Positions 43,577-52,231 of a stretch of DNA of 64,000 nucleotides are shown piece after piece. This DNA is from Lewinellaceae bacterium (GTDB taxonomy: Bacteria; Bacteroidota; Bacteroidia; Chitinophagales; Saprospiraceae). The translations under genes and the position numbers were made by a program. The stretch lies in assembly GCA_020636325.1 (NCBI GenBank), contig JACJYC010000002.1:657501-721500 (forward strand), given 5' to 3'. The notes beneath the pieces were generated by a model. That model worked only from the letters and a program-made list of their open reading frames with translations. It was not told the DNA's origin and made no database searches. How positions within the stretch are numbered: position 1 is the first letter of the stretch; each line of letters starts with the position of its first letter.

Positions 43577-46500
43577 ATGTCGATTGAAAACAGGTTAAAA
43601 CAATTGGTTCAGGAGCGCATACTGGTCCTGGACGGCGCCATGGGCACCATGATCCAACGATACAAGCTGGATGAAGCCGGCTATCGCGGGGTGCCGTTCA
43701 AAGATTGGCATGCCGACCTTAAAGGCAACAACGACCTGCTGTGCCTTTCTCAGCCGGAGATCATCGGCGCAATTCACCGGGAATACCTGGAGGCGGGGGC
43801 CGATATCATCGAAACCAATACATTCAACGCCAATTCCATTTCTCAGGCGGATTACGATACCCAGGCCTACGCCTACGATATCAACCTGGCCGCAGCGCAG
43901 ATAGCCAGAAAGGCCGCCGATGAATACGCCCATATCAAACCCCGGTTTGTAGCGGGCGCCATCGGGCCGACAAACAAGGCGCTTTCCCTTTCTCCCGATG
44001 TAAATAACCCGGGGTTCCGGGCAGTGGATTTCGATACGGTGAAGGACTCCTATTACGAACAGGCGAAAGGCCTGGTGGACGGCGGCGCGGATATTCTGCT
44101 GGTGGAAACGATTTTTGATACCCTGAATGCCAAGGCAGCCGTATTTGCCATTCAAACCCTGTTTGAAGAGATCGGCTTCAGCCTGCCCGTGATGATTTCC
44201 GGCACCATCACCGATGCAAGCGGCAGGATGCTGTCCGGCCAAACGGTAGAAGCGTTCTGGATCTCCATGCAGCACGCAAATCCATTCTGCATCGGTTTGA
44301 ACTGCGCCCTCGGCGCACAGGAAATGCGGCCTTACCTGGAAGATCTGTCCAATGTGGCCGGATGTTTTACCCACGCCTATCCAAACGCGGGCCTGCCCAA
44401 CGAATTGGGGGCATATGACCAGGGGCCGGAGGAAATGCAGGCCTACATCCGCGATTTTGCCGCTTCCGGGTTTGTCAACATCATCGGCGGCTGTTGCGGG
44501 ACAACCCCCGATCATATACGCCAAATGGCGAAAGCGGTTGAGGGCGTTGAACCCCGGAAACCGGCTGTCCGGCCGGCTTATACCCGCCTGAGCGGCCTTG
44601 AGCCCCTTGAAATCCGCCCGGACACGAACTTTGTCAACGTCGGCGAACGCACCAATGTGACCGGCTCGCGCATGTTCGCCCGGCTCATCCGGGAAAATAA
44701 ATACGCAGATGCCCTGCAAGTAGCACAGCAGCAGGTGGAGGGCGGCGCCCAGATCCTGGATGTGAACATGGACGAAGGCCTGCTGGATTCAAAGGCGGCC
44801 ATGACCACTTTTTTGAACCTCCTGATGGCTGAACCTGAAATCGCCAAATTGCCGATCATGATCGACTCCTCCAAATGGGAGGTCATAGAAGCCGGCCTGA
44901 AGTGCGTACAGGGGAAATGCGTGGTCAATTCCATTTCGCTCAAGGAAGGCGAGGAGGCGTTCAAACGCCAGGCGATGCTGGTGCGGCGGTATGGCGCCGC
45001 CGCCGTCGTTATGGCGTTTGATGAAAACGGGCAGGCGGATACCATTGAAAGAAAGGTGAACATTTGCAGGCGCGCGTACCGCATACTGACCGAAGAACTG
45101 GGCTTCCCGCCGGAAGACGTCATTTTTGATCCGAATATCTTTGCGGTGGCTACCGGCATAGAAGAACACAACAACTACGCCGTTAACTTCATCGAAGCGA
45201 CCCGCCAGATCAAAGCTTCCTGCCCCGGCGCCAAGATCAGCGGCGGGGTAAGCAATATCTCCTTTTCCTACCGGGGCAATGATGCGGTCCGGGAAGCCAT
45301 GCACTCGGCATTCCTTTACCACGCCATTAAGGCCGGGATGGACATGGGGATCGTCAACGCGGGCATGATTGAGGTCTATGAAGCGGTTCAGAAGGACCTG
45401 CTTGAACGCGTGGAAGACGTGCTGTTCAACCGGAGGGACGACGCTACCGAGCGGCTCACAGAATTTGCCGAACTGATCAAGAACGACGGCGGCCGTCAAA
45501 TACAACGTGACCTCGCCTGGCGGGACGCTCCGGTTGCAAAGCGCCTGGAGCACGCCCTGGTCAAGGGGATTACGGATTTTGTCGACGCCGACACGGAGGA
45601 GGTGCGGCAAATGTCTCCCAGTGCGTTGTCTGTCATCGAAGGGCCGCTGATGGACGGGATGAACGTAGTGGGCGATCTTTTTGGTTCGGGCAAAATGTTC
45701 CTTCCGCAGGTGGTCAAGAGCGCCAGGGTCATGAAAAAGGCGGTGGCTTACCTTACCCCCTTCATCGAGGCCGAAAAGGCGGCAGGGGGCGAGTCCAGCA
45801 AGGGAAAGATCCTGTTGGCTACCGTGAAAGGCGATGTGCACGATATCGGTAAGAATATTGTCGGGGTGGTGCTCAGTTGCAATAACTATGAGATTATCGA
45901 TTTGGGCGTCATGGTTCCGGCTGAAAAAATACTGGCGGCGGCCGTTGAGCACAAGGCGGATGTCATCGGACTGAGCGGCCTGATCACGCCTTCGCTCGAC
46001 GAAATGGTGCACGTGGCCAAAGAGATGGAGCGCCAGGGTTTTCATCTTCCGTTGCTGATCGGTGGCGCCACCACGTCCAAAACCCATACAGCCCTGAAGA
46101 TCGAACCCGAATACAAGGGTCCGGTGGTGCATGTGCTGGACGCTTCCAGGAGCGTGCCGGTTGTTTCCTCGCTGTTGATCAATGACGAAAATGTCCGTAC
46201 AAATTTCATACTTGACACAAAAGCCGAGTATGCGCGGATCCGCGAAGAGCGAGCCGGCAGGAAATCGGTAAAAACCTATCTGCCGCTGGAAGAAGCGCGG
46301 GCCAACAAATGGACCTGCGACTGGGGGGCGGGCTATCAGCCGCCTGTGCCGGCATTACAGGGCATACAGGTTTTCAATCCTTATCCGCTGGAAGAACTGA
46401 CGGCTTATATCGACTGGACGCCCTTCTTCTCAAGCTGGCAGCTTGCCGGGAAATTTCCGGATATCCTGGAGGATGAAATCGTGGGCAGGGAGGCCAGGAA

Positions 46501-47254
46501 ATTGTATAACGATGCCAGGGCATTGCTTCGCCGGATCATCGACGGCAACTGGATCACAGCCCAGGCGGTGATCGGCCTGTTTCCGGCCAACGGCATCGGC
46601 GACGATATCGAAGTTTACACGGATGAAAGCCGGACAACCGTACGGAGAACCCTTCATCATTTGCGGCAGCAGGCCAAAAAGGCGCCGGGGCTGCCCAATT
46701 ACTGCCTTGCCGACTTTATCGCCCCCAAATCCGGCGGCGTTCGGGATTATATCGGCGCTTTTGCGGTTACGGCAGGTATCGGAATTGAAAAATGGGTGGC
46801 TCACTTCGAAGACCGGCACGATGATTACAATGCGATCATGCTCAAAGCGCTGGCTGATCGCCTGGCCGAAGCGTTGGCCGAGCGGATGCACGAGCGGGTA
46901 CGTCGGGAGTTTTGGGGATATGCCGCAGATGAGCAATTGGACAATGAATCGCTGATCCGGGAAAAATATCAGGGCATTCGCCCGGCGCCCGGGTATCCGG
47001 CCTGTCCGGAACATACTGAAAAGGGAACTTTATGGCAATTGCTGGAAGTCGATCAGCACACCGGTATAAAACTGACGGAAAGTTATGCGATGTACCCCGG
47101 CGCTTCGGTAAGCGGGTGGTATTTCAGTCATCCGGAAAGTAAATATTTCCCGGTTAGCGGCATTCAGCAGGATCAGGCGGATGATTATGCCGCAAGGAAA
47201 GAATTGTCCGGCCAGGAAGCTGAAAAATGGTTGTCTTCGGTGGTCGGATATTGA
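43577..47254 (+). CDS. metH: Cobalamin-dependent methionine synthase
   Basis: 1225 residues from the ATG at 43577, the full four-module length. It transfers a methyl group from 5-methyl-tetrahydrofolate to homocysteine through cobalamin. Homocysteine domain (1-320): LDGAMGTMIQRY at the start, zinc cysteines in GLNCALGA and GGCCGTTPDHI. Pterin domain (about 350-620): NVGERTNVTGSRMF and DVNMDEGLLD. B12 domain (about 640-890): VKGDVHDIGKNIVGVVL with the cobalt-ligating H755 (DxHxxG). C-terminal activation domain (about 900-1225) that binds SAM: RPAPGYPACPEHTEK and YAMYPGASVSGWYFSHPES, the latter the typical end. All modules are complete. The gene stands alone between a terminator and rnpB, with which it converges. 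Confidence 0.97.
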   Translation: MSIENRLKQLVQERILVLDGAMGTMIQRYKLDEAGYRGVPFKDWHADLKGNNDLLCLSQPEIIGAIHREYLEAGADIIETNTFNANSISQADYDTQAYAYDINLAAAQIARKAADEYAHIKPRFVAGAIGPTNKALSLSPDVNNPGFRAVDFDTVKDSYYEQAKGLVDGGADILLVETIFDTLNAKAAVFAIQTLFEEIGFSLPVMISGTITDASGRMLSGQTVEAFWISMQHANPFCIGLNCALGAQEMRPYLEDLSNVAGCFTHAYPNAGLPNELGAYDQGPEEMQAYIRDFAASGFVNIIGGCCGTTPDHIRQMAKAVEGVEPRKPAVRPAYTRLSGLEPLEIRPDTNFVNVGERTNVTGSRMFARLIRENKYADALQVAQQQVEGGAQILDVNMDEGLLDSKAAMTTFLNLLMAEPEIAKLPIMIDSSKWEVIEAGLKCVQGKCVVNSISLKEGEEAFKRQAMLVRRYGAAAVVMAFDENGQADTIERKVNICRRAYRILTEELGFPPEDVIFDPNIFAVATGIEEHNNYAVNFIEATRQIKASCPGAKISGGVSNISFSYRGNDAVREAMHSAFLYHAIKAGMDMGIVNAGMIEVYEAVQKDLLERVEDVLFNRRDDATERLTEFAELIKNDGGRQIQRDLAWRDAPVAKRLEHALVKGITDFVDADTEEVRQMSPSALSVIEGPLMDGMNVVGDLFGSGKMFLPQVVKSARVMKKAVAYLTPFIEAEKAAGGESSKGKILLATVKGDVHDIGKNIVGVVLSCNNYEIIDLGVMVPAEKILAAAVEHKADVIGLSGLITPSLDEMVHVAKEMERQGFHLPLLIGGATTSKTHTALKIEPEYKGPVVHVLDASRSVPVVSSLLINDENVRTNFILDTKAEYARIREERAGRKSVKTYLPLEEARANKWTCDWGAGYQPPVPALQGIQVFNPYPLEELTAYIDWTPFFSSWQLAGKFPDILEDEIVGREARKLYNDARALLRRIIDGNWITAQAVIGLFPANGIGDDIEVYTDESRTTVRRTLHHLRQQAKKAPGLPNYCLADFIAPKSGGVRDYIGAFAVTAGIGIEKWVAHFEDRHDDYNAIMLKALADRLAEALAERMHERVRREFWGYAADEQLDNESLIREKYQGIRPAPGYPACPEHTEKGTLWQLLEVDQHTGIKLTESYAMYPGASVSGWYFSHPESKYFPVSGIQQDQADDYAARKELSGQEAEKWLSSVVGY

Positions 47255-47287
47255 GCCGGGATTGATTTTGTTTGTCTTGAATAAAAA

Positions 47288-47733
47288 CCTTTCCGCCGGC
47301 TTGTAAGCCGGATTCTGTTCCCCTTTCGGGGCCTCTGTCATTTATCTTGCCCGGCATTCGCATGCCGGATCTATCTGCCTACCCCCCTTGGCCGAAACGC
47401 CGAAGCGTTATCATCTGGGCGAGCAACCCAGTTCCCGTCGGGACCCAAGGTGTACATGGCATTTCAACCCACAAGGTTTATCCCGCTCCTGAATTGCTTC
47501 AGGGGCGCGTGCGCTCTTACCGCACGATTTCACCCTTACCCGCCTTCGCTGAAGCTCCGGCGGGCGGAACCCGCTTTTGCCGCAACGACGATGGGCGGTA
47601 TTGTTTCTGTGACACTGTCTGTCTCCCTGGTCCTTCGACCCGGAAGCCCATCCGTTAGATGGTGTGGCGCTCTGCGTTGTCCGGACTTTCCTCCGCGCCC
47701 GAAGGCGCAGCGACAGAGCGGCCGGCGGAAAGG
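47288..47733 (-). ncRNA. rnpB: RNase P RNA (bacterial type A)
   Basis: About 446 bases on the minus strand. The 5' P4 strand is seen as GAGGAAAGTCCGGAC and the 3' strand as ACAGAATCCGGCTTAC, the two universal RNase P signatures. The ends form a perfect 13-base P1 helix: GCCGGCGGAAAGG on the plus strand at 47721-47733 corresponds to the 5' arm, and 47288-47300 to the 3' arm. A run of T follows the 3' end and can serve as terminator. The RNA is the catalytic subunit that trims tRNA 5' leaders. Open frames predicted across this stretch on both strands are artefacts of the RNA gene. Confidence 0.96.
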
Positions 47734-47737
47734 ACGC

Positions 47738-47768
47738 CAAAGTTACGAAAAAGGAGAATCGCAACCAA
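47738..47768 (-). promoter_or_regulatory. rnpB promoter
   Basis: On the minus strand TTGG (47768-47765), 19 bases of spacer and TAACTTTG (47745-47738) match both halves of the Bacteroidota consensus. The -7 box ends five bases before the first base of the P1 helix (47733), so the predicted transcription start agrees with the mature 5' end. Confidence 0.85.
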
Positions 47769-47772
47769 TCCC

Positions 47773-47801
47773 TTTGATTTTTCGTAAAAAATATAAATTT
47801 A
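47773..47801 (+). promoter_or_regulatory. Promoter of the NtrY-like kinase gene
   Basis: TTTG at 47773-47776, 17 bases of spacer and TAAATTTA at 47794-47801 (one mismatch). It is back-to-back with the rnpB promoter, four bases separating the two -33 boxes. Confidence 0.5.
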
Positions 47802-47826
47802 GCGTTCCGGAACCGAATGTAACGCA

Positions 47827-50598
47827 ATGTCCAGGGTTTCAAAATTGCTGATACTGATTTGTCTGGCTTCAGGATTGTTCCTGACGGCAGCCGTTTTTCA
47901 ATGGACGGGCGACGGCAGCAATGCGGTATCCCGGGTCGCCGCCGATGTCACGGCAGACATTAGGGCTATTGAGGATGCTCAGCCGTTGTTGCCGGCCGCC
48001 GATCCCTGGAAAACCTGGAAAATCACCGATCTGGTAGCCATTGAGAAAAAGGCGGCAACTTTCCTGGGGTATTCCCCGAAGGATTCGCTGATTGCCTGGA
48101 CAAAACCGGGGAGTTTCGACCTGCCCCGGGAGTTTAGCCGCAGAAAAGATACCTCCGCCCTGATGATCATCAGCGACCGGAAGCTGCTTTACCTTCGTTC
48201 TTTCCCGGCTTCTTCAGACAGCACCCTGCGTTGGGTGGGCTATTTACCGCTGGAAATCCCGGCCGGGCTTGCCTTTTCAACTACCTCCGGGGAATCGCAG
48301 GTATCCGATCCTAACGGGCGACCGCTGGGGTTCCTTTACCGGCTCACCACGTTCCAGACCGCAGCCTCCCGCAACCTTGTTCTGAGCCTTTGGTTGATTT
48401 CGATGGTTGCTGTTTTATTGGCGGCAGCCACGCTGGCCCGATATCCGAAAACGAAGCGCAGCCGATCCTGGCGAGGCTTTTTGATAATCGGAGGACTTTC
48501 CATTGTCGTAGTGGCGGTAAGCGCTGCCTTATTCGGCGGAAACGCTTTTTTTCAACCGGCGTTTTTCAGGTCTTTTCCCTTACAATTCCTGATGAGCGCG
48601 GCAGCGTTGACCGTTGCTGTTTTCTGGCAAAATGAGGTTGGCCCCATTGGTTTCATTCCCAATGTTTCGGTACCTGTATTGTTGTCGGCAGGGCTGATCG
48701 GCGTCAATATATTCGGCGCCGGATTGGAAGGGGAAATTTGGTCGCAATGGCCCTTCTGGAATGTCACCCAATGGGGGTATCTGATTGCCTACGGGCTTTG
48801 GTGGACGGCTTTTTTTCTGGCGGCCTACCGGCTTTACAGAGACTGGGTTTTGCTCGAACCGCGCTACCTCTTCAGGATAGCAAGCTGGTTTATTTTTACC
48901 CTTGTATCGGGAACCGCGCTCGGACTATTTACCGCCATCCCCGTTTTTCGGTTTATCCTGTTCGCGTTTTCGTTCGGTATTTGCATGGATTATTTCATTG
49001 TCAGCAGGGTGGGAAACCTGACAGGGTTCGGCTTCTGGTTGTTTGTCCTATCCCTGGGTTCGGCCATTTTCACCATCGACCCCCGCCTTTCCTCCGTTGC
49101 GGATGTCGTCAGCCGTTTTTCCTATTTATTCGTCCTGTTGCTATTGCTGGTGTTGGCGCTGATGGGCTTACACGCCTTGTCGAAGTGGCTGGACATAGCA
49201 GGCCCGCTGCCCTGGAAGAATGCTGACTCCCTCCGGACCCGCCTTCAACGGTTGGTCGTTTCGGTGACCCTAGTTGCGCTGGGCCTGACGAGCATGGTGT
49301 CTTATATTTTTGTACACGAAGAAACCTCAAGCTCATTTTACAGGATTTTGGGAGCGGAGATCAATGGACTGAGCCTCTCCTGGAAAAAGGAATATGAAAC
49401 GAACTGGACTGCTTTTGCTGCATTGGCCGAAGGATTGGAGTGGGATTTGTTGTATTTTGACGGGGACGGACGGTTAAAAAATGTTGCGCTGGCAGTGAAT
49501 AAATCAAAGACACCATCGATACAATATATGCACCCGCTGGCCCGGTTGGCGGGCAAAAACCCGAGGCCGGTAGCGTACAGCGCAGATGGCGATTTCCGGA
49601 TCTTGTACCGGCAGCTGCCCTCCGGAGGCTATCTGGGAATGCGGGTCCCGGAAGGCGAGTTGCACGGTCGGACCCCGGGGCTGCTCAATTTCATCCGGCT
49701 GCTGACGAATATCTGTGTTTTCCTTTTTTTGATGACAGGTGTGATCAGCATATTTCTGGCCAATTCACTGGTTGAACCGCTGGTCAGGCTCGGGAAAAAA
49801 CTCCGGACGCTGACCCTGGAGTCGAATGAACCCCTGGAGTGGAACCGGCAGGATGAGATCGGCAGCCTGGTGGACGCCTATAACCAGATGATCGGGCAAT
49901 TGTCAGAGAGGACCGGTCAGTTGCGGAAATCCGAACGGGAAGGCGCCTGGCGGGAAATGGCCAAACAGGTAGCCCACGAGATCAAAAATCCGCTGACCCC
50001 GATGAAACTCAGCCTCCAGCACCTCATGCGGGTTCGGCAGGCGGATCCCCAGCGGGCGGAGGAGATGATGGATCAGGTCTCCAAGAGCCTCATAACCCAG
50101 ATTGACGACCTGGCGGGTATTGCCACAGCCTTTTCCAACTTTGCTCAGATGCCCCAGGCGGTAAACGAGCAATTTTCCCTCAATGGCCTGTGCCGGTCAG
50201 TCGCACAGCTGTATTCCGGTCATGATGCCGGGTTTTCATCAGATATTTGTGATGAAGAGGTCGTTATCGACGCCGACCCGGCCCTGATCAGGCGGGCGCT
50301 GACCAACCTGATCGAGAACGGCCTGCAGGCGGTGCCCTCCGACCGGAAAGCCGCGCTGCATTTTGAACTCGGGAAAGCGGACAAACAGGCTTTTATCAAA
50401 GTGAAAGACAACGGCAACGGCATCCCGGACGAGATCAGCGCCAAGATCTTCCAACCCAATTTTACGACCAAAAGCTCGGGGATGGGCCTTGGGCTGGCGA
50501 TGACCAGAAACATCATCACCGGAGCAGGGGGTGATATCGACTTTAAAACGACCCAGGGAGAAGGAACCGAATTCAGGATCATCCTGCCCTGTCAATAA
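47827..50598 (+). CDS. NtrY-like multi-pass sensor histidine kinase
   Basis: 923 residues. After an N-terminal helix (LLILICLASGLFLTAAVF) and a periplasmic segment (about 30-180) come about eight further membrane helices (about 185-460), a second extracytoplasmic segment (about 490-610), a last helix (FIRLLTNICVFLFLMTGVIS) and a HAMP domain (SLVEPLVRLGKKL). The kinase core has H717 in KQVAHEIKNPLTPMKLSLQH, N box LTNLIENGLQAVP, G1 VKDNGNGIPDEI and G2 SSGMGLGLAMTRNI. AHEIKNPLTPI-type sequence is the hallmark of NtrY/NtrB-related kinases. No response regulator is adjacent. The double sensor and many helices suggest it detects a membrane or envelope signal. Confidence 0.88.
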   Translation: MSRVSKLLILICLASGLFLTAAVFQWTGDGSNAVSRVAADVTADIRAIEDAQPLLPAADPWKTWKITDLVAIEKKAATFLGYSPKDSLIAWTKPGSFDLPREFSRRKDTSALMIISDRKLLYLRSFPASSDSTLRWVGYLPLEIPAGLAFSTTSGESQVSDPNGRPLGFLYRLTTFQTAASRNLVLSLWLISMVAVLLAAATLARYPKTKRSRSWRGFLIIGGLSIVVVAVSAALFGGNAFFQPAFFRSFPLQFLMSAAALTVAVFWQNEVGPIGFIPNVSVPVLLSAGLIGVNIFGAGLEGEIWSQWPFWNVTQWGYLIAYGLWWTAFFLAAYRLYRDWVLLEPRYLFRIASWFIFTLVSGTALGLFTAIPVFRFILFAFSFGICMDYFIVSRVGNLTGFGFWLFVLSLGSAIFTIDPRLSSVADVVSRFSYLFVLLLLLVLALMGLHALSKWLDIAGPLPWKNADSLRTRLQRLVVSVTLVALGLTSMVSYIFVHEETSSSFYRILGAEINGLSLSWKKEYETNWTAFAALAEGLEWDLLYFDGDGRLKNVALAVNKSKTPSIQYMHPLARLAGKNPRPVAYSADGDFRILYRQLPSGGYLGMRVPEGELHGRTPGLLNFIRLLTNICVFLFLMTGVISIFLANSLVEPLVRLGKKLRTLTLESNEPLEWNRQDEIGSLVDAYNQMIGQLSERTGQLRKSEREGAWREMAKQVAHEIKNPLTPMKLSLQHLMRVRQADPQRAEEMMDQVSKSLITQIDDLAGIATAFSNFAQMPQAVNEQFSLNGLCRSVAQLYSGHDAGFSSDICDEEVVIDADPALIRRALTNLIENGLQAVPSDRKAALHFELGKADKQAFIKVKDNGNGIPDEISAKIFQPNFTTKSSGMGLGLAMTRNIITGAGGDIDFKTTQGEGTEFRIILPCQ

Positions 50599-50704
50599 AG
50601 GCGCTTTGTACCGCTTAATCCGGCTTGTTGGCCGATCTACCCGGGTTTTCCTGAAAAAGTCAAGGTTTAACCTTAAGTTTGGGACGGAACGATGAGCTGA
50701 AACC

Positions 50705-51937
50705 ATGAATAACCGCTATTTCGCCGTAGGCCTGATCATGTTGATCTTTTTTGTGATCTCTTTTCTGACCAATATCCTTGGGCCGCTGATTCCCGATATC
50801 ATCCAAAGTTTTTCCCTGAGCCTGGGCCTGGCCGGTTTTTTGCCGTTTGCCTTTTTTGTGGCTTACGGAGTCATGTCGATCCCTTCGGGAATGATGATTG
50901 AAAAATACGGGGAGAAGAAGGTAATGGTCTCTGCCTTTGCGTTGGCCGCCGCAGGCGCCTTGATGTTTGCTATACTTTCTACTTTTCAGGCGGCAATGAT
51001 CTCCCTGTTTCTGATCGGGTCGGGCATGGCAATGCTTCAGGTAGCGATCAATCCGCTGTTGAGGGTAGCCGGTGGGGAGGAGCATTTCGCCTTTAATTCG
51101 GTGCTCGGTCAACTGGCCTTCGGCGCAGCCTCTTTTATCAGCCCTCAGGTTTACGCCTATTTAGTCGCGCATGTTAACCGGGAACCGGTTACCCAGCCTT
51201 TGGTCAGCTTGCTTTCCAGGCTATCCCCTCAAGGTATGGGGTGGGTTTCCTTGTATTGGTTTTTTGCTGCGGTGGCCGCCGTTATGGTCGCCGTGATCCT
51301 TGTTATTAAGTTCCCGAAAGTGGAACTAAAGGCGGATGAAAAAGCAGGCAGTTGGGCGATCCATCTAAATCTGTTTGCGAACCGGACCGTAATCCTGTTT
51401 TTTATCGGTATTTTCTGCTATGTGGGTACCGAACAAGGAGTGGCCAACTGGATTTCACAATTCTTGTATACGTATCACGGTTTTGATCCGCAAACTGCCG
51501 GCGCCGACGCCATTTCCTGGTTTTGGGGGTTATTGACAATCGGGTGTGTTCTCGGGTTGGTGCTGTTAAAATTTGTGGACAGCCAGAAAGTGCTCCTGGT
51601 TTTTACAGCGGCCGCAGCGGCCTGCCTGGCTGCAGGGCTTTTTGGCGGCGCAAGAACGGCATTGTACGCATTTCCCGTGATGGGCTTTTTTGCCTCGGTC
51701 ATGTGGTCTGTCATCATCTCTCTGGCACTCAATTCGGTATCCGAACACCACGGTTCCTTTTCGGGTATTCTTTGTACGGGCATAGTCGGTGGAGCGGTTA
51801 TGCCGCTGATCGTCGGCAGCCTTGGCGATTTGCTGGGCCTTCGGTGGGGTATGGCATTTATCTTTATCCCGCTGTCCTTTATCTTCAGTATCGGTATTTG
51901 GGCCCGGCCGCTGGTGCGAAATAAGACTTATACCTAA
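50705..51937 (+). CDS. MFS sugar transporter, FucP-like
   Basis: 410 residues with 12 predicted membrane helices. The N-terminal half contains the MFS loop-2/3 motif as PSGMMIEKYGEKKVM, and LIGSGMAMLQVAINPLLRVAGG is typical of the FucP/GlcP sugar:proton symporter group. The second half begins RTVILFFIGIFCYVGTEQGV and contains YVGTEQGVANWISQF, a conserved FucP segment. It likely imports a hexose such as fucose, glucose or galactose across the inner membrane; galactose would fit the galactan PUL 33 kb away, but this is inference. It follows the NtrY-like kinase by 106 bases. Confidence 0.85.
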   Translation: MNNRYFAVGLIMLIFFVISFLTNILGPLIPDIIQSFSLSLGLAGFLPFAFFVAYGVMSIPSGMMIEKYGEKKVMVSAFALAAAGALMFAILSTFQAAMISLFLIGSGMAMLQVAINPLLRVAGGEEHFAFNSVLGQLAFGAASFISPQVYAYLVAHVNREPVTQPLVSLLSRLSPQGMGWVSLYWFFAAVAAVMVAVILVIKFPKVELKADEKAGSWAIHLNLFANRTVILFFIGIFCYVGTEQGVANWISQFLYTYHGFDPQTAGADAISWFWGLLTIGCVLGLVLLKFVDSQKVLLVFTAAAAACLAAGLFGGARTALYAFPVMGFFASVMWSVIISLALNSVSEHHGSFSGILCTGIVGGAVMPLIVGSLGDLLGLRWGMAFIFIPLSFIFSIGIWARPLVRNKTYT

Positions 51938-51971
51938 AATTAGGTACTCGGAGGGCTCCCGTATTTTGGTA

Positions 51972-52002
51972 TTGACCGGTGTCTGTTGCGGGCGTATCTT
52001 TG
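51972..52002 (+). promoter_or_regulatory. Promoter of the Cys-rich small protein gene
   Basis: TTG at 51972-51974, 20 bases of spacer and TATCTTTG at 51995-52002 match the Bacteroidota consensus perfectly in both halves. Transcription would start near 52008. Confidence 0.8.
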
Positions 52003-52035
52003 TAAAGTTTTTAGAATTTGTCTAAATAAGAATAA

Positions 52036-52191
52036 ATGCGTCGTCCGAAACCAGGTACTGCCAATACTGCCCTCGAAAGCCTGGCGCTGCCGTTCCCATT
52101 GCCGGTCATTCAGGGCAAAAAAGTCAAAAAGAAGTGCTGCAAAAAGCATAAAAAAGGCAGTCGCTGCAAGTCTTGCCCGGGCAGAAAATAG
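52036..52191 (+). CDS. 51-residue basic Cys-rich protein
   Basis: The frame starts at the first ATG after an in-frame stop (52033-52035) and ends at the TAG at 52189-52191. The N-terminal half is neutral and Pro-rich (ALESLALPFPLPVIQG), the C-terminal half extremely basic with four cysteines in KKKCCKKHKKGSRCKSCP. The CC-x8-C-x2-C spacing plus a His could hold one zinc ion or bind nucleic acid. I believe short proteins with this ending occur in other Bacteroidota but cannot confirm it here. A textbook promoter lies 34 bases upstream. The gene is hidden under an unrelated long open frame that belongs to the next gene's upstream extension. Confidence 0.75.
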   Translation: MRRPKPGTANTALESLALPFPLPVIQGKKVKKKCCKKHKKGSRCKSCPGRK

Positions 52192-52231
52192 AAATCCGGA
52201 ATTAAGCTGGTATCTTTCGCCCAAAACAGCT

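Noticed and set aside
47347..47851. Overlapping open frames on both strands of 100-143 codons
   Set aside because: They lie inside the RNase P RNA gene, whose signatures and P1 helix are unambiguous; the translations resemble no protein.
51986..52231. 82-codon N-terminal extension of the secreted endonuclease
   Set aside because: It overlaps the Cys-rich gene in another frame and would bury the signal peptide, which begins at 52232.
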